This document shows, piece by piece, positions 36,101 through 43,326 of a DNA stretch of 45,455 nt; positions within the stretch are counted from its first letter, which is position 1; each line of letters opens with the position of its first letter. This DNA is from Micromonospora arida (lineage in GTDB: Bacteria; Actinomycetota; Actinomycetes; Mycobacteriales; Micromonosporaceae), in assembly GCF_003857035.1 (NCBI RefSeq), contig NZ_QGSY01000147.1:1-45455 (forward strand), in the 5' to 3' direction. A program made the position numbers and the translations under genes. Below the pieces are notes generated by a model, which did not search any database, had not been told where the DNA came from, and worked only from the letters and a program-made list of their open reading frames with translations.

Positions 36101-36690
36101 AGGCGGCGCTGCTGGAGCAGTGGCTGGCCGACTTCCAGCACCGCACCGGCAAGGGCGCGCTGTTCGTGGGCGGGCACGTCGGCACCTTCCACGCCGACCG
36201 GGTGGACGGGGTGCCGTACGTGATCAACGGCAACGCGGGCAAGACGCCGTCCACCCCCGCCGACCAGGGCGGCTTCACCGGTTGGACGGAGTTCGGCGTG
36301 GACCCGGTCACCCCGGCCGAGGCCGACCGGGCCCGCCGCAACCCGCTCGCCGAGGGCCCGCGCTGGGTGGACGCGGAGTTCCACGCGCACGCCGACCGCC
36401 TCACGGTGGCCGCCCCGGCCACCGTCGCGGTCGGCACCCCCGCGGCGGTCACCGCCACGCTGACCCAGCCCGGCGGGCGTACGGTCCCGGTGGCCGCGCC
36501 GGTCAGCGCCGACTGGTCGGCCTCGCCGGGAGTGCACGTCGGCTCGGCGGCCGGGGTGCGCCCCTGGCACACCGCCCGATTCGACCCGGCCACCGGCACC
36601 CTGACGGCACTACGGCCCGGCGCGCCGATACGACTGACGGTCGAGGTCAACGGCGCCCGTGCCGAGGCCACCATCACCGTCACCGGGTGA
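33196..36690 (+). CDS. Secreted phosphodiester glycosidase / metallophosphoesterase fusion
   Basis: A 1164-residue secreted multidomain protein. A signal peptide (RRTGVLLLTPLLALALSPPATAA) leads to a phosphodiester glycosidase (NAGPA/DUF2233) domain, roughly 85-435, with RAVAAVNGDFFD and HHALNLDGGGSSTL. A bacterial Ig-like segment lies near 470-540 and a jelly-roll-like segment near 634-776. A calcineurin-type metallophosphoesterase spans about 800-1030, with LSDAQF (D-x-Q rather than D-x-H), INGDFVD, PGNHEIMG, LHHHPP and GGHVGTFH. A C-terminal Ig-like domain ends it. NAGPA enzymes remove a sugar from a phosphodiester, and the second domain could then hydrolyse the exposed phosphate. The natural target is unknown; cell-wall or extracellular sugar-phosphate polymers are plausible. 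It is a single-gene unit with AT-rich DNA upstream (33130-33175). Confidence 0.9.
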   Translation: MRTRRRSARRTGVLLLTPLLALALSPPATAAPTIDPPTVASSSVASPTIAEDAPPASSRPAGSVSLAAAPTVATAPTAVAAGLEPAGGLETTKATRPVAPGVQLTSFDRYDAEGWLRADALTTDLAGGSTVDYVNSGAVSRAEPLRKAVDQSRAVAAVNGDFFDINNSGAAQGVGVRNGELIQSGVSGHRNAVAVTTNGLGRVIEVNFDGSATLPTGPVPLTQFNNMVQADGIGAFTELWGTYSRQRAVEGAARVVEVTVTGGRVASVGSVAGSGPIVGGSTVLLGRDLGADALAGLRPGDPVAVAWRPKPSDGSTLHAAVGGGNVLVRDGVVQSIADPTLAPRTAVGFSADGRKMIMLTVDGRQVDSRGVTQTEMGRMMAELGAHHALNLDGGGSSTLLAREPGAPAVQVENGPSDGSERAVPNGLAIYAPKGSGRLTGYWVETASDPTAAPGVSPVRGGRPDRVFPGLTRTLTASGYDETYGPAAGAPTWRATPAVRGRVDRDGVFHAGAPGASTVTAARGRATGSLNLTVLGPLARIGATAPRVGLTGRDGNALVGVVGYDAEGNTAPIEPADFTLDYDRDLLRITPTGDGNLSVAALRDTGSGLVTVRVGRTSVVLPVTVGLTDVPVAGFDDAASWRFSQARASGSVAPAPGRTGTGLRMSYDFGQSTGTRAAYADPPAWIEVPGQPQAFGMWIHGNGTGEWPSLHLHDAQDTQHVLRGPLITWTGWRYVEFAVPAGAQYPVRVRRFYVAETNAAAQYTSEVIIDDLVAKVPPTVDVPEVAPRTDRVVVRDGTVDGAPWRFAVLSDAQFVAADPDSDLVAQARRTLREVRAARPDFLLINGDFVDTAYPADFALARRILDEELGDALPWYYVPGNHEIMGAPISNFAAVFGATSRVFDHNGTRFVTLNSSTGTLRGGGFDQVRMLRETLDAAATDRRVGSVVVLHHHPPRDPSPAQASQLGDRKEAALLEQWLADFQHRTGKGALFVGGHVGTFHADRVDGVPYVINGNAGKTPSTPADQGGFTGWTEFGVDPVTPAEADRARRNPLAEGPRWVDAEFHAHADRLTVAAPATVAVGTPAAVTATLTQPGGRTVPVAAPVSADWSASPGVHVGSAAGVRPWHTARFDPATGTLTALRPGAPIRLTVEVNGARAEATITVTG

Positions 36691-36692
36691 AC

Positions 36693-36732
36693 TGTCCGGA
36701 CGGGCCCCCAACGCGCGGGGCCCGTCCGGACA
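36693..36732. terminator. Bidirectional 16-bp hairpin
   Basis: Perfect 16-base arms (36693-36708, starting TGTCCGGACGGG, and 36717-36732) with an eight-base loop. It sits between the convergent phosphodiester glycosidase and Pnkp-like genes, starting two bases after one stop and ending two bases before the other. Confidence 0.9.
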
Positions 36733-36734
36733 CC

Positions 36735-37631
36735 TCAGAAGTCGCCGTCGGCCACCTGGAAGACGGTGAGACCGAGGGATCGCCACATCTGGACCACCTG
36801 GACACGGTCGTCGAAGACGCCGGCCACCCGGTAACGGTCCCGGATCTCCCGGTCGTAGATCTCCCGCTTGACGATCGAGTCCTTCCGGGAGTCGCCGACG
36901 GCCCGCAGGTGCAGGCCCAGGTAGGGCACTCGTACGTGCCGGGCCAGCCACGCCTCGGTGGCCGCGCGGGCGGAGGCGTCCCGCCCAGAGCAGAAGACCA
37001 CCCCGTACCCGGCCGCGTGCATCGCCCGGACCGCCGCGATCACCGCCGTGTTCGGCTCGTCCTGGCCCACCCGGGTCATGTCGTACGGGCTGCGGGAGAC
37101 GGCCAGCGCGACGGTGCCGTCGATGTCCACCAGGACGATCTCCGGTGGCTCGGTCGACGGCGGGTGCACCACGGCGGGGCGTCCGCTGCGCGCCTGCGGC
37201 ACCGGCAACGGCAACTCCCGACCCTCCAGGTACCGCTCGTGCAGCCGGCGGATCGCGTCCGCGCCGACCTGCTCGGCGGCCGGCCGGGCGGCGTCGCGGC
37301 GCAGGCACTCGTCCAACGGCACGTCGGTGAAGTCGTGCACCTCGAAGTCCGCGCCGTGGCGGGCCGCCAACTCGGCCCAGTCACGCAGCGTCCGTGAGCG
37401 CAGGTTGGTGTCGTCCACGCAGACGTCCGCGCGGGCCCGCAGCAACGCCTCGACCTGAGCCCGCTGGACGACGGTCACCTGGGCCTCGGCCCACTGGGTG
37501 AACAACCGTTCACCGTGCAGCATCCGGCGCAGATCGTCCCTGTTGACCCGGACCACGGAGGGCTGGAGCGTGCGGGCGAACGTCGTCTTGCCCGAGGCGG
37601 GCAGTCCCCGGGTGGCGATCAGGCGGGTCAT
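36735..37631 (-). CDS. T4 Pnkp-like polynucleotide kinase/3'-phosphatase
   Basis: A 298-residue two-domain end-healing enzyme with the same order and size as T4 Pnkp (301 residues). The N-terminal kinase has Walker A GLPASGKTT (K15), VNRDDLRRML (D32, D33) for substrate activation, and VDDTNLRSR. The C-terminal HAD-type acylphosphatase has VDIDGTVA (D169, D171), FCSGRD, RKDSIVKREI and FDDR. T4 Pnkp phosphorylates 5'-OH ends and removes 3' or 2',3'-cyclic phosphates, preparing broken tRNA or DNA for ligation. No RNA ligase gene is adjacent. The ATG at 37631 lies 25 bases from a perfect palindrome. It converges on the glycosidase fusion and is divergent from rpmE. Confidence 0.92.
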   Translation of the reverse strand: MTRLIATRGLPASGKTTFARTLQPSVVRVNRDDLRRMLHGERLFTQWAEAQVTVVQRAQVEALLRARADVCVDDTNLRSRTLRDWAELAARHGADFEVHDFTDVPLDECLRRDAARPAAEQVGADAIRRLHERYLEGRELPLPVPQARSGRPAVVHPPSTEPPEIVLVDIDGTVALAVSRSPYDMTRVGQDEPNTAVIAAVRAMHAAGYGVVFCSGRDASARAATEAWLARHVRVPYLGLHLRAVGDSRKDSIVKREIYDREIRDRYRVAGVFDDRVQVVQMWRSLGLTVFQVADGDF

Positions 37632-37655
37632 CGACGCACCTCCGGCTCGACGGAC

Positions 37656-37673
37656 GTACCCCGGCCGGGGTAC
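37656..37673. promoter_or_regulatory. Perfect 18-bp palindrome upstream of Pnkp-like gene
   Basis: GTACCCCGGCCGGGGTAC is fully self-complementary and lies 24 bases from the Pnkp-like start, within the 275-base divergent region to rpmE (37632-37906). It could be an operator for a dimeric regulator or an mRNA hairpin. The rest of the divergent region shows no recognisable element apart from TTGACG at 37742, a possible -35 for rpmE. Confidence 0.45.
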
Positions 37674-37906
37674 CTGACGGCGATCCGCCGGGTGCGCGAA
37701 TGCCCCGCCGGGCGGCGGGAATGCGGACGGGTAGGCACGTGTTGACGATGCCGGACGAGGTGTGCGGCCCGACTACCGGGTCGGCTCAGGCCCATGGCAC
37801 ACTGGTCAATCGGCCACCGGTTCCGGTTCACGCCCGAGCCCGTCGCGTACGGCGCGACGAGCGATGACGGCGACCCGGCGACCACCAACGAGAGGACCGA
37901 GGCGAC

Positions 37907-38131
37907 ATGAAGGCAAACATCCACCCGGAGTACGTGACCACCGAGGTCAGCTGCTCCTGTGGCAACACGTTCACGACCCGCAGCACCGCCAAGGGCGGGG
38001 CGATCCACGCCGAGACCTGCAGCGCCTGCCACCCGTTCTACACCGGTAAGCAGCGCGTTCTCGACACCGCCGGCCGGGTCGCGAAGTTCCAGCAGAAGTA
38101 CGCCAAGGTTCAGGCCAAGAAGGCCAAGTAA
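37907..38131 (+). CDS. rpmE: Ribosomal protein L31, zinc-binding form
   Basis: A 74-residue large-subunit protein. [14 protein letters not shown] is the universal start, and the zinc site is complete: C16 and C18 (SCSCGN), C38 and C41 ([14 protein letters not shown]). This makes it the C+ paralogue, used when zinc is plentiful. The C-terminal tail is lysine-rich. The ATG aligns exactly with the family start, and GAGGCG provides a modest ribosome site. It is followed by a true intrinsic terminator and then prfA, an order common in bacteria. Confidence 0.98.
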   Translation: MKANIHPEYVTTEVSCSCGNTFTTRSTAKGGAIHAETCSACHPFYTGKQRVLDTAGRVAKFQQKYAKVQAKKAK

Positions 38132-38140
38132 CTCCTCGTT

Positions 38141-38189
38141 CGGCGCCCGCGTCCGGTTTTTCGCCGGACGCGGGCGCCGTCCGTTTTTT
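38141..38189 (+). terminator. Intrinsic terminator after rpmE
   Basis: A 16-bp stem (38141-38156, starting CGGCGCCCGCG, with 38164-38179), loop TTTTTCG, followed by CCG and six T residues (38184-38189). It is the only hairpin in the window with a clear T-run. Confidence 0.92.
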
Positions 38190-38264
38190 CCTCCGTTTCC
38201 GCCCGGCCGCTGGCCCCCCGGCCCCGGCCCGGTCGTCGCGCACCGTCGAAGGAGCATCCGCAGC

Positions 38265-39353
38265 ATGAGCAGCGAGCGTCTGGCCGGCCTTCTCGACGAG
38301 TACGCGGAGCTGGAGAAGCGCTTGGCCGATCCGGCCATCCACGCCGACCAGGCCACCGCGCGCAGGGTCGGCCGCCGGTACGCCGAGCTGGTGCCGCTGC
38401 ACAAGGCCGCCGACGAGTTGGAGCAGGCCCGCGCCGATCTGGCCGCGGCTCGCGAGCTGGCCGCCGAGGACCCGTCCTTCGCGGCCGAGGCGGACGCCAT
38501 CGCCGGGTCCCTGCCGGTGCTGGAGGAGCGGCTCGCCGAGCTGCTCATTCCGCGTGACCCGCACGACGCCAAGGACGTGATCGTCGAGATCAAGGCCGGT
38601 GAGGGTGGCGAGGAGTCGGCGCTGTTCGCCGGTGACCTGCTGCGGATGTACACCCGGTACGCGGAGCGGCACGGCTGGGTCACCGAGGTGATCGACGCGC
38701 AGGATTCCGACCTCGGCGGGGTCAAGGACGTCTCCCTGGCGATCAAGACCAAGGGTGTGCCGGACGGCGGCAACGGCGTCTGGTCGCGCCTCAAGTGGGA
38801 GGGCGGCGTGCACCGGGTGCAGCGCGTCCCGGTGACCGAGTCGCAGGGCCGGATCCACACCAGCGCCGCCGGTGTGCTGGTGTTGCCGGAGGCCGAGGAC
38901 GTCGACGTCACCATCGACCAGAACGAGCTGCGCATCGACGTGTTCCGCTCGTCCGGTCCGGGTGGCCAGTCGGTGAACACCACCGACTCGGCGGTGCGGA
39001 TCACCCACCTGCCGACCGGCATCGTCGTCTCCTGCCAGAACGAGAAGTCCCAGCTGCAGAACCGGGAGCAGGCGATGCGGATCCTGCGGGCCCGGCTGCT
39101 CGCCGCCGCCCAGGAGCAGGCCGACGCCGCCGCCTCGGACGCGCGCAAGGCGCAGGTGCGTACCGTGGACCGCTCGGAGCGGATCCGCACCTACAACTTC
39201 CCGCAGAACCGGATCACCGATCACCGGATCGGCTACACCGCGTACAACCTGGATCTGGCGCTCGGTGGCGAGTTGGACGGGGTGCTGGACGCCCTCACCG
39301 AGGCCGACCGGGCCGCCCGGCTCGCCGGCGACACCGAGCTGACCCGCCGCTGA
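38265..39353 (+). CDS. prfA: Peptide chain release factor 1
   Basis: A 362-residue class I release factor that reads UAA and UAG. The catalytic GGQ motif is at 233-235 ([11 protein letters not shown]). The codon-recognition tripeptide region is [16 protein letters not shown], with P189 and T191 giving the PxT motif that marks RF1 rather than RF2. The frame is open upstream through rpmE, but the ATG at 38265 aligns with the family and has AAGGAG ten bases upstream. It is the substrate of PrmC, whose gene lies 1.7 kb downstream beyond an inverted GGDEF gene. Confidence 0.98.
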   Translation: MSSERLAGLLDEYAELEKRLADPAIHADQATARRVGRRYAELVPLHKAADELEQARADLAAARELAAEDPSFAAEADAIAGSLPVLEERLAELLIPRDPHDAKDVIVEIKAGEGGEESALFAGDLLRMYTRYAERHGWVTEVIDAQDSDLGGVKDVSLAIKTKGVPDGGNGVWSRLKWEGGVHRVQRVPVTESQGRIHTSAAGVLVLPEAEDVDVTIDQNELRIDVFRSSGPGGQSVNTTDSAVRITHLPTGIVVSCQNEKSQLQNREQAMRILRARLLAAAQEQADAAASDARKAQVRTVDRSERIRTYNFPQNRITDHRIGYTAYNLDLALGGELDGVLDALTEADRAARLAGDTELTRR

Positions 39354-39395
39354 CCGCGGCACCGAGCCGCAGCGCGCCTCGACGCCAGCCGGGGG

Positions 39396-40940
39396 TCAGC
39401 TCGCGCGGGGGCGGGTCTTGGCGCGGAGCATCTCGCGGTCGGCCTGCTCGAACGCGACGCTGAGCGCGTCGCGCAGCCCGCTGCCACCGGAGACCTCGGC
39501 GAAGCCGATGCTGACCCCGACCGGGGTGCCGGGGACCAACGACTCCCAGTCCTCTTGGCGGACCGCGGCCTCGATCCGGCGGGCCACCTCGGCGGCCTCG
39601 GTCATGCCGGTGTCCGGCAGCACCACCACGAATTCGTCACCGCCGTAGCGGGCCACGAAGTCGCCCCGGCGCATCACCCGGTTGATCACACCGGCGATGC
39701 GTTGCAGCACCAGGTCGCCCGAGTGGTGCCCGTGCCGGGTGTTGACCGCCTTGAAGCCGTCCAGGTCGCAGACGCCGATCACCACTCGATCGCCACGGGT
39801 GACCACGGCCGTGATGTAGCGCTCCAACCGGCGGCGGTTGGGCAGCCCGGTGAGCGGGTCGGTCAACGCCTCGCCCTCGAAGCGTGCCGCCTCGCGGCGC
39901 ATCTCCTCGTGGTCGATGCGGGCGGCGATGCCGTCGATGTAGACGTCGCGCAGCCGGTCGTTGCGCTGCGCGGCGAGCCGGAACGCCAGCCGGTCGGCCC
40001 GGTGCGCCGCCAGATGGTCCCCGGCGCGGGTCAACGCGATGCTGCGCAGCCGGGCCGGCTCGGCCGCCCCGAGCGTCTCGTTGGAGACCTGGACGGTGTC
40101 CAGTCGGGCGACCGCCTCGATCGGCCGACCGTCGGCGACGGCGAGGCACACTTGCCCGAGTTGACGCAGGTCGCGGGCGCGGGCGCTGTCCCCGCCGTGG
40201 GTGATCAACCGGGCCGGCTCGGGGCCTTCGGTCGCCACCTGGTCGCCGAGCGCGGCCTGTCGAGCGGCCGCGTAGCCGTATGCGGCGAGGCTGCTCGGGC
40301 GTAGCTGGCCGGCCCGCCCGGCGCGGACGAAGCGGGTCAGGTCGGCGGCCACGTCCCGGAGCACCCGCAGGCAACCGTCGCTGTCGCCGTTGTGGTCCAG
40401 GGCCACGGCGTTGCGCAGCCGGATGCCGGGGGCGGCGAACGTCTCCTCCGGGATCCCGGCGGTCAGCCCGAGCTGCCGGGCCCGCTCGATGGCCCCCAGG
40501 GCGTACCCGTGGAAGCTGAGGTAGCTGTAGGCCATGGCCAGGTCGTGCCAGCCCCAGGCGGTGTCCCGGTCCGGGTCGGCGACGGCGCCCAGCGCCCGGG
40601 CCGCCCGGACGAGGTGCATGACGCAGCGGTCCAGTGCGCCCTGATGGTGCGCGGCGAGCGCAGCGAGAGCGTTGAGGTGACCGTGCAGATAGGGCTCGGC
40701 GAGGTCGCGGACCGCCGCCGACGCCTCTTCGATGGCCCTGGTGAACTCCGCGGTCCGACCGAGATTGATCAGCGCGGAGAGCCGCTGCACCATCGCGTCC
40801 GCTCGCGCCGCCGGGTCGTCGGTGGTGCGGATCACACGCTCCAGCAGGACGTACGCCTCCGCGGAGCGGCTGGCCTCCTGCAACGCCCGGGCGTGCGTCA
40901 GGGCGTCAACCTGGTCATCGACCCGGTCGAGCCAGCCCAC
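39396..40940 (-). CDS. TPR-like / GGDEF diguanylate cyclase
   Basis: A 514-residue soluble protein. About 340 N-terminal residues form alanine-rich helical repeats resembling tetratricopeptide units (for example AVADPDRDTAWGWHDLAMAY). The C-terminal GGDEF domain starts at DPLTGLPNRRRLERY and has an intact active site YGGDEF. RRGD five residues upstream is the inhibitory RxxD site. It should make cyclic di-GMP and be product-inhibited. There is no membrane segment, so the signal is likely cytosolic and sensed by the helical repeats. GTG 40940 is supported by AGGAGG seven bases upstream. It lies on the opposite strand between prfA and prmC, interrupting a common gene order. Confidence 0.94.
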   Translation of the reverse strand: MGWLDRVDDQVDALTHARALQEASRSAEAYVLLERVIRTTDDPAARADAMVQRLSALINLGRTAEFTRAIEEASAAVRDLAEPYLHGHLNALAALAAHHQGALDRCVMHLVRAARALGAVADPDRDTAWGWHDLAMAYSYLSFHGYALGAIERARQLGLTAGIPEETFAAPGIRLRNAVALDHNGDSDGCLRVLRDVAADLTRFVRAGRAGQLRPSSLAAYGYAAARQAALGDQVATEGPEPARLITHGGDSARARDLRQLGQVCLAVADGRPIEAVARLDTVQVSNETLGAAEPARLRSIALTRAGDHLAAHRADRLAFRLAAQRNDRLRDVYIDGIAARIDHEEMRREAARFEGEALTDPLTGLPNRRRLERYITAVVTRGDRVVIGVCDLDGFKAVNTRHGHHSGDLVLQRIAGVINRVMRRGDFVARYGGDEFVVVLPDTGMTEAAEVARRIEAAVRQEDWESLVPGTPVGVSIGFAEVSGGSGLRDALSVAFEQADREMLRAKTRPRAS

Positions 40941-41001
40941 CCGTCAACCTCCTGTCGTGCGCGCCTGGGCGCACCTGTTCGTCACGCCGCCGACGACGCT
41001 T

Positions 41002-41007
41002 CATGAT
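41002..41007 (+). promoter_or_regulatory. Possible -10 of prmC (leaderless)
   Basis: CATGAT ends six bases before GTG 41014. It matches the second and last positions of TANNNT only, so it is weaker than the argS and thrB examples, but the spacing is identical and no Shine-Dalgarno sequence is present. Confidence 0.35.
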
Positions 41008-41013
41008 TATGTC

Positions 41014-41961
41014 GTGAGTACTTTGCCGCAACACCCCCCCGAAGGGACAGGCCCCATCCGGCCGTCCGCCGCGGTGGCCCGCGCGGCCCGCGCGCTCGCC
41101 GCCGCCGGAGTCGGTTCCGCCCGGGTGGAGGCCGAGTTGCTGGCGGCGTACGTGCTCGGGGTTCCCCGGGGTCGGTTGGCTCTCGCCGACGACCTCAGCG
41201 ACGACCAGCTGGTGCGGCTCGACGAGTTGACGCGTCGCCGCGTCGCGCGCGAGCCGTTGCAGCACCTGACCGGTCGGGCCGGGTTCCGGCACCTGGAGCT
41301 GTCGGTCGGCCCGGGTGTCTTCGTGCCCCGACCGGAGACCGAGCTGTTGGCCGGCTGGGGTGTCGAGCAGGCCCAGGGACGGCCCGACCCGGTGGTGGTG
41401 GACCTGTGCAGCGGCTCGGGCGCGATCGCCCTGGCGGTGGCTCAGGAACTGCCGGGAGCGCGGGTGATCGCGGTGGAGCGGTCCCCGGCGGCGCTGGCCT
41501 GGTTGCGGCGCAACGCGGCGGAGCGCGCCGAGGCGGGGGACCGGCCGATCGAGGTGGTCGAGGCCGACGTGACCGCGCCGGACCTGCTGGCGGAGCTGGT
41601 GGGCCGGGTGGACGTGCTGCTCTGCAACCCGCCGTACGTGCCGGACGACGTGGTGGTCCCGCCGGAGGTGGCCGGGCACGACCCGGCGGAGGCGGTCTTC
41701 GGCGGCGCGGACGGGCTGGTGGTGATCCGGCCGGTCGTCGCCCGGGCGGCGGTGCTGTTGCGCCCGGGGGGCGTGTTCGGCGTGGAACACGACGACACAC
41801 ACGGCGCGGCGGTGCCCGGGCTGCTCGCCGAGGACGGCGGTTTCACCGCTGTCGCGGAGCATCTGGACCTCACCGGGCGTCCCCGCTACGCGACCGCGTC
41901 CCGACGGGCGGACGGCCAGCACGCCCCGATCGGGGCGGCGTGGCAGACTGACTCCTCGTGA
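41014..41961 (+). CDS. prmC: Release factor glutamine methyltransferase
   Basis: A 315-residue SAM-dependent methyltransferase that modifies the GGQ glutamine of release factors. The N-terminal helical domain recognises the factor (SARVEAELLAAYVLGVPRGRL). The SAM site is VVDLCSGSGAIALAVAQELP, and the catalytic NPPYVP motif is at N205-Y208. FVPRPETELL precedes the SAM motif as usual. GTG 41014 is preferred; the open frame continues upstream but has no homology. A run of seven C residues occurs just after the start. It overlaps tsaC by four bases if tsaC uses its GTG, so the two are coupled. Confidence 0.95.
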   Translation: MSTLPQHPPEGTGPIRPSAAVARAARALAAAGVGSARVEAELLAAYVLGVPRGRLALADDLSDDQLVRLDELTRRRVAREPLQHLTGRAGFRHLELSVGPGVFVPRPETELLAGWGVEQAQGRPDPVVVDLCSGSGAIALAVAQELPGARVIAVERSPAALAWLRRNAAERAEAGDRPIEVVEADVTAPDLLAELVGRVDVLLCNPPYVPDDVVVPPEVAGHDPAEAVFGGADGLVVIRPVVARAAVLLRPGGVFGVEHDDTHGAAVPGLLAEDGGFTAVAEHLDLTGRPRYATASRRADGQHAPIGAAWQTDSS

Positions 41962-42608
41962 TGCTCTACGACTGCCGGTCGCCCGCCGATCGGGACCGCG
42001 GCATCGCTGCGGCGATCGAGGCGGTCAAGAACGGCGAGCTGGTCGTTCTCCCGACGGACACCGTGTATGGGATCGGCGCGGACGCGTTCACCCCGTACGC
42101 GGTGAAGGCGCTGCTCGATGCCAAGGGCCGGGGCCGGCAGATGCCCCCGCCGGTGCTGATCGGCTCGCGGCACACCCTGGACGGGTTGGTCTTCTCGCTG
42201 CCCACGGCCGCACGGGACCTCGTGGAGGCGTTCTGGCCGGGTGCCCTGACGATCGTGGTCGAGCACTCGCCGAGCCTTCAGTGGGACCTGGGCGACAAGA
42301 CCGGCACGGTCGCGGTGCGGATGCCGCTGCACCCGGTGGCGTTGGAGGTGCTGCGCGAGACCGGCCCGATGGCCGTCTCGTCGGCCAACAAGACCGGCCA
42401 GCCGGCCGCGGTCACCGCCGACGAGGCGCGTGACCAGCTCAGCTACTCGGTGCGGGCCTATCTGGAGGCCGGCCCCTGCCCGGACCCGGTGCCCAGCACG
42501 ATCGTGGATCTGACCGGTGAGGTGCCGCAGCTGCTGCGGGCCGGGGCGATCCCGCTGGAGAAGTTGCGCGACGTGGTCCCGGATCTCGTCGACGGTCGGG
42601 CGGTCTGA
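41958..42608 (+). CDS. tsaC: L-threonylcarbamoyladenylate synthase
   Basis: A 216-residue YrdC-domain enzyme that makes threonylcarbamoyl-AMP from threonine, bicarbonate and ATP for the t6A modification at tRNA position 37. LPTDTVYGIGADAF and the basic KGRGRQMPPPVLIGS line the substrate cleft, and MAVSSANKTGQPA is the other signature. It lacks the extra Sua5 C-terminal domain, so it is the short TsaC type. GTG 41958 overlaps the prmC stop; the ATG three bases on is an equally good start. The next gene's GTG directly follows its TGA, so prmC, tsaC and the phosphatase form one operon. Confidence 0.95.
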   Translation: MMLYDCRSPADRDRGIAAAIEAVKNGELVVLPTDTVYGIGADAFTPYAVKALLDAKGRGRQMPPPVLIGSRHTLDGLVFSLPTAARDLVEAFWPGALTIVVEHSPSLQWDLGDKTGTVAVRMPLHPVALEVLRETGPMAVSSANKTGQPAAVTADEARDQLSYSVRAYLEAGPCPDPVPSTIVDLTGEVPQLLRAGAIPLEKLRDVVPDLVDGRAV

Positions 42609-43220
42609 GTGCCCCCGTTCACTGTTCTGCACGTCTGCATGGGCAACATCTGCCGCTCGCCGATGGCGGAGCGGCTGCTCGCCCTGGCGGTGCGGGAGCG
42701 GCTGACCCGGCGTTCGCAGGACCCGGCCCAGGCCGAGGAGCTGGTGCACACCCACAGCGCCGGCACGGGTGGCTGGCACGCGGGCGAGGAGATGAACCCG
42801 CCGGCGGCACGGCAGGTCACCGGCCGTGGTGGGGACGTGGAGGGGTTCGCCGCGCGCAAGCTGCGTTCGGACCACATCGACGCCGCCGACCTGGTCCTGA
42901 CCGCCACCGCCGACCAGCAGGAGTACGTGGTGGCGCTTCGTCCGGACGCGGCGGCCCGCACGTTCGTGCTGGGCGAGTTCGGCCGGCTGCTGGCCGCCGT
43001 GGACGCCGCCGCGCTGCCGCCGGGTGACGCCACCCCGGAGGCCGTGTACGCCCGGGGGGTGGCCCTGGTGGCGGCGGCTCACGACGCGCGGCTGGGCGCT
43101 TCGGCGTTGACCACCGATGATCTGGACGACCCGTGGGGTCGTGGCGACCAGTGCTTCAGCCGGGTCGCCGACGAGATCGAGGAGACGGTCCACCCGCTGG
43201 CCGGCGCGCTGCTGCCCTGA
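42609..43220 (+). CDS. Low-molecular-weight protein tyrosine phosphatase
   Basis: A 203-residue phosphatase. The P-loop is at the N-terminus, VCMGNICRSPMAE (C10, R16; C-x5-R), and the general acid lies in LDDPWGRGD near the C-terminus. At 203 residues it is longer than the usual 150-165, because of an insert between the P-loop helix and THSAGTGGWH and an added segment before the acid loop. Such enzymes dephosphorylate tyrosine or low-molecular-weight phosphates; bacterial forms often control polysaccharide synthesis. Location next to tsaC is common in actinobacteria. GTG 42609 begins immediately after the tsaC stop. Confidence 0.93.
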   Translation: MPPFTVLHVCMGNICRSPMAERLLALAVRERLTRRSQDPAQAEELVHTHSAGTGGWHAGEEMNPPAARQVTGRGGDVEGFAARKLRSDHIDAADLVLTATADQQEYVVALRPDAAARTFVLGEFGRLLAAVDAAALPPGDATPEAVYARGVALVAAAHDARLGASALTTDDLDDPWGRGDQCFSRVADEIEETVHPLAGALLP

Positions 43221-43240
43221 GCGTGGTGCGAGTTTCCTCC

Positions 43241-43302
43241 GGGTTTGGGGAAAACCCAGGGCTTAAGGGGCATTCCGGGTCATTCTGAACGGGTCCTAGC
43301 GT
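43241..43302 (+). promoter_or_regulatory. GGGTTT/AAACCC hairpin and possible PBP promoter
   Basis: GGGTTT (43241-43246) pairs with AAACCC (43252-43257) across five bases, 20 bases after the phosphatase stop; it may be a weak terminator. TAGCGT (43297-43302) is a TANNNT-type -10 candidate 24 bases before the PBP start. No clear -35 is present. Confidence 0.3.
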
Positions 43303-43326
43303 GACCGGCTCCTGCGGGGAGAGCTG

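Noticed and set aside
39356..39370. GCGGC-ACCGA-GCCGC as a terminator between prfA and the GGDEF gene
   Set aside because: A five-pair stem is too short to separate from chance in GC-rich DNA.
41034..41040. Run of C residues early in prmC as a phase-variation tract
   Set aside because: Seven C residues are common in DNA of this composition, and the frame is intact.
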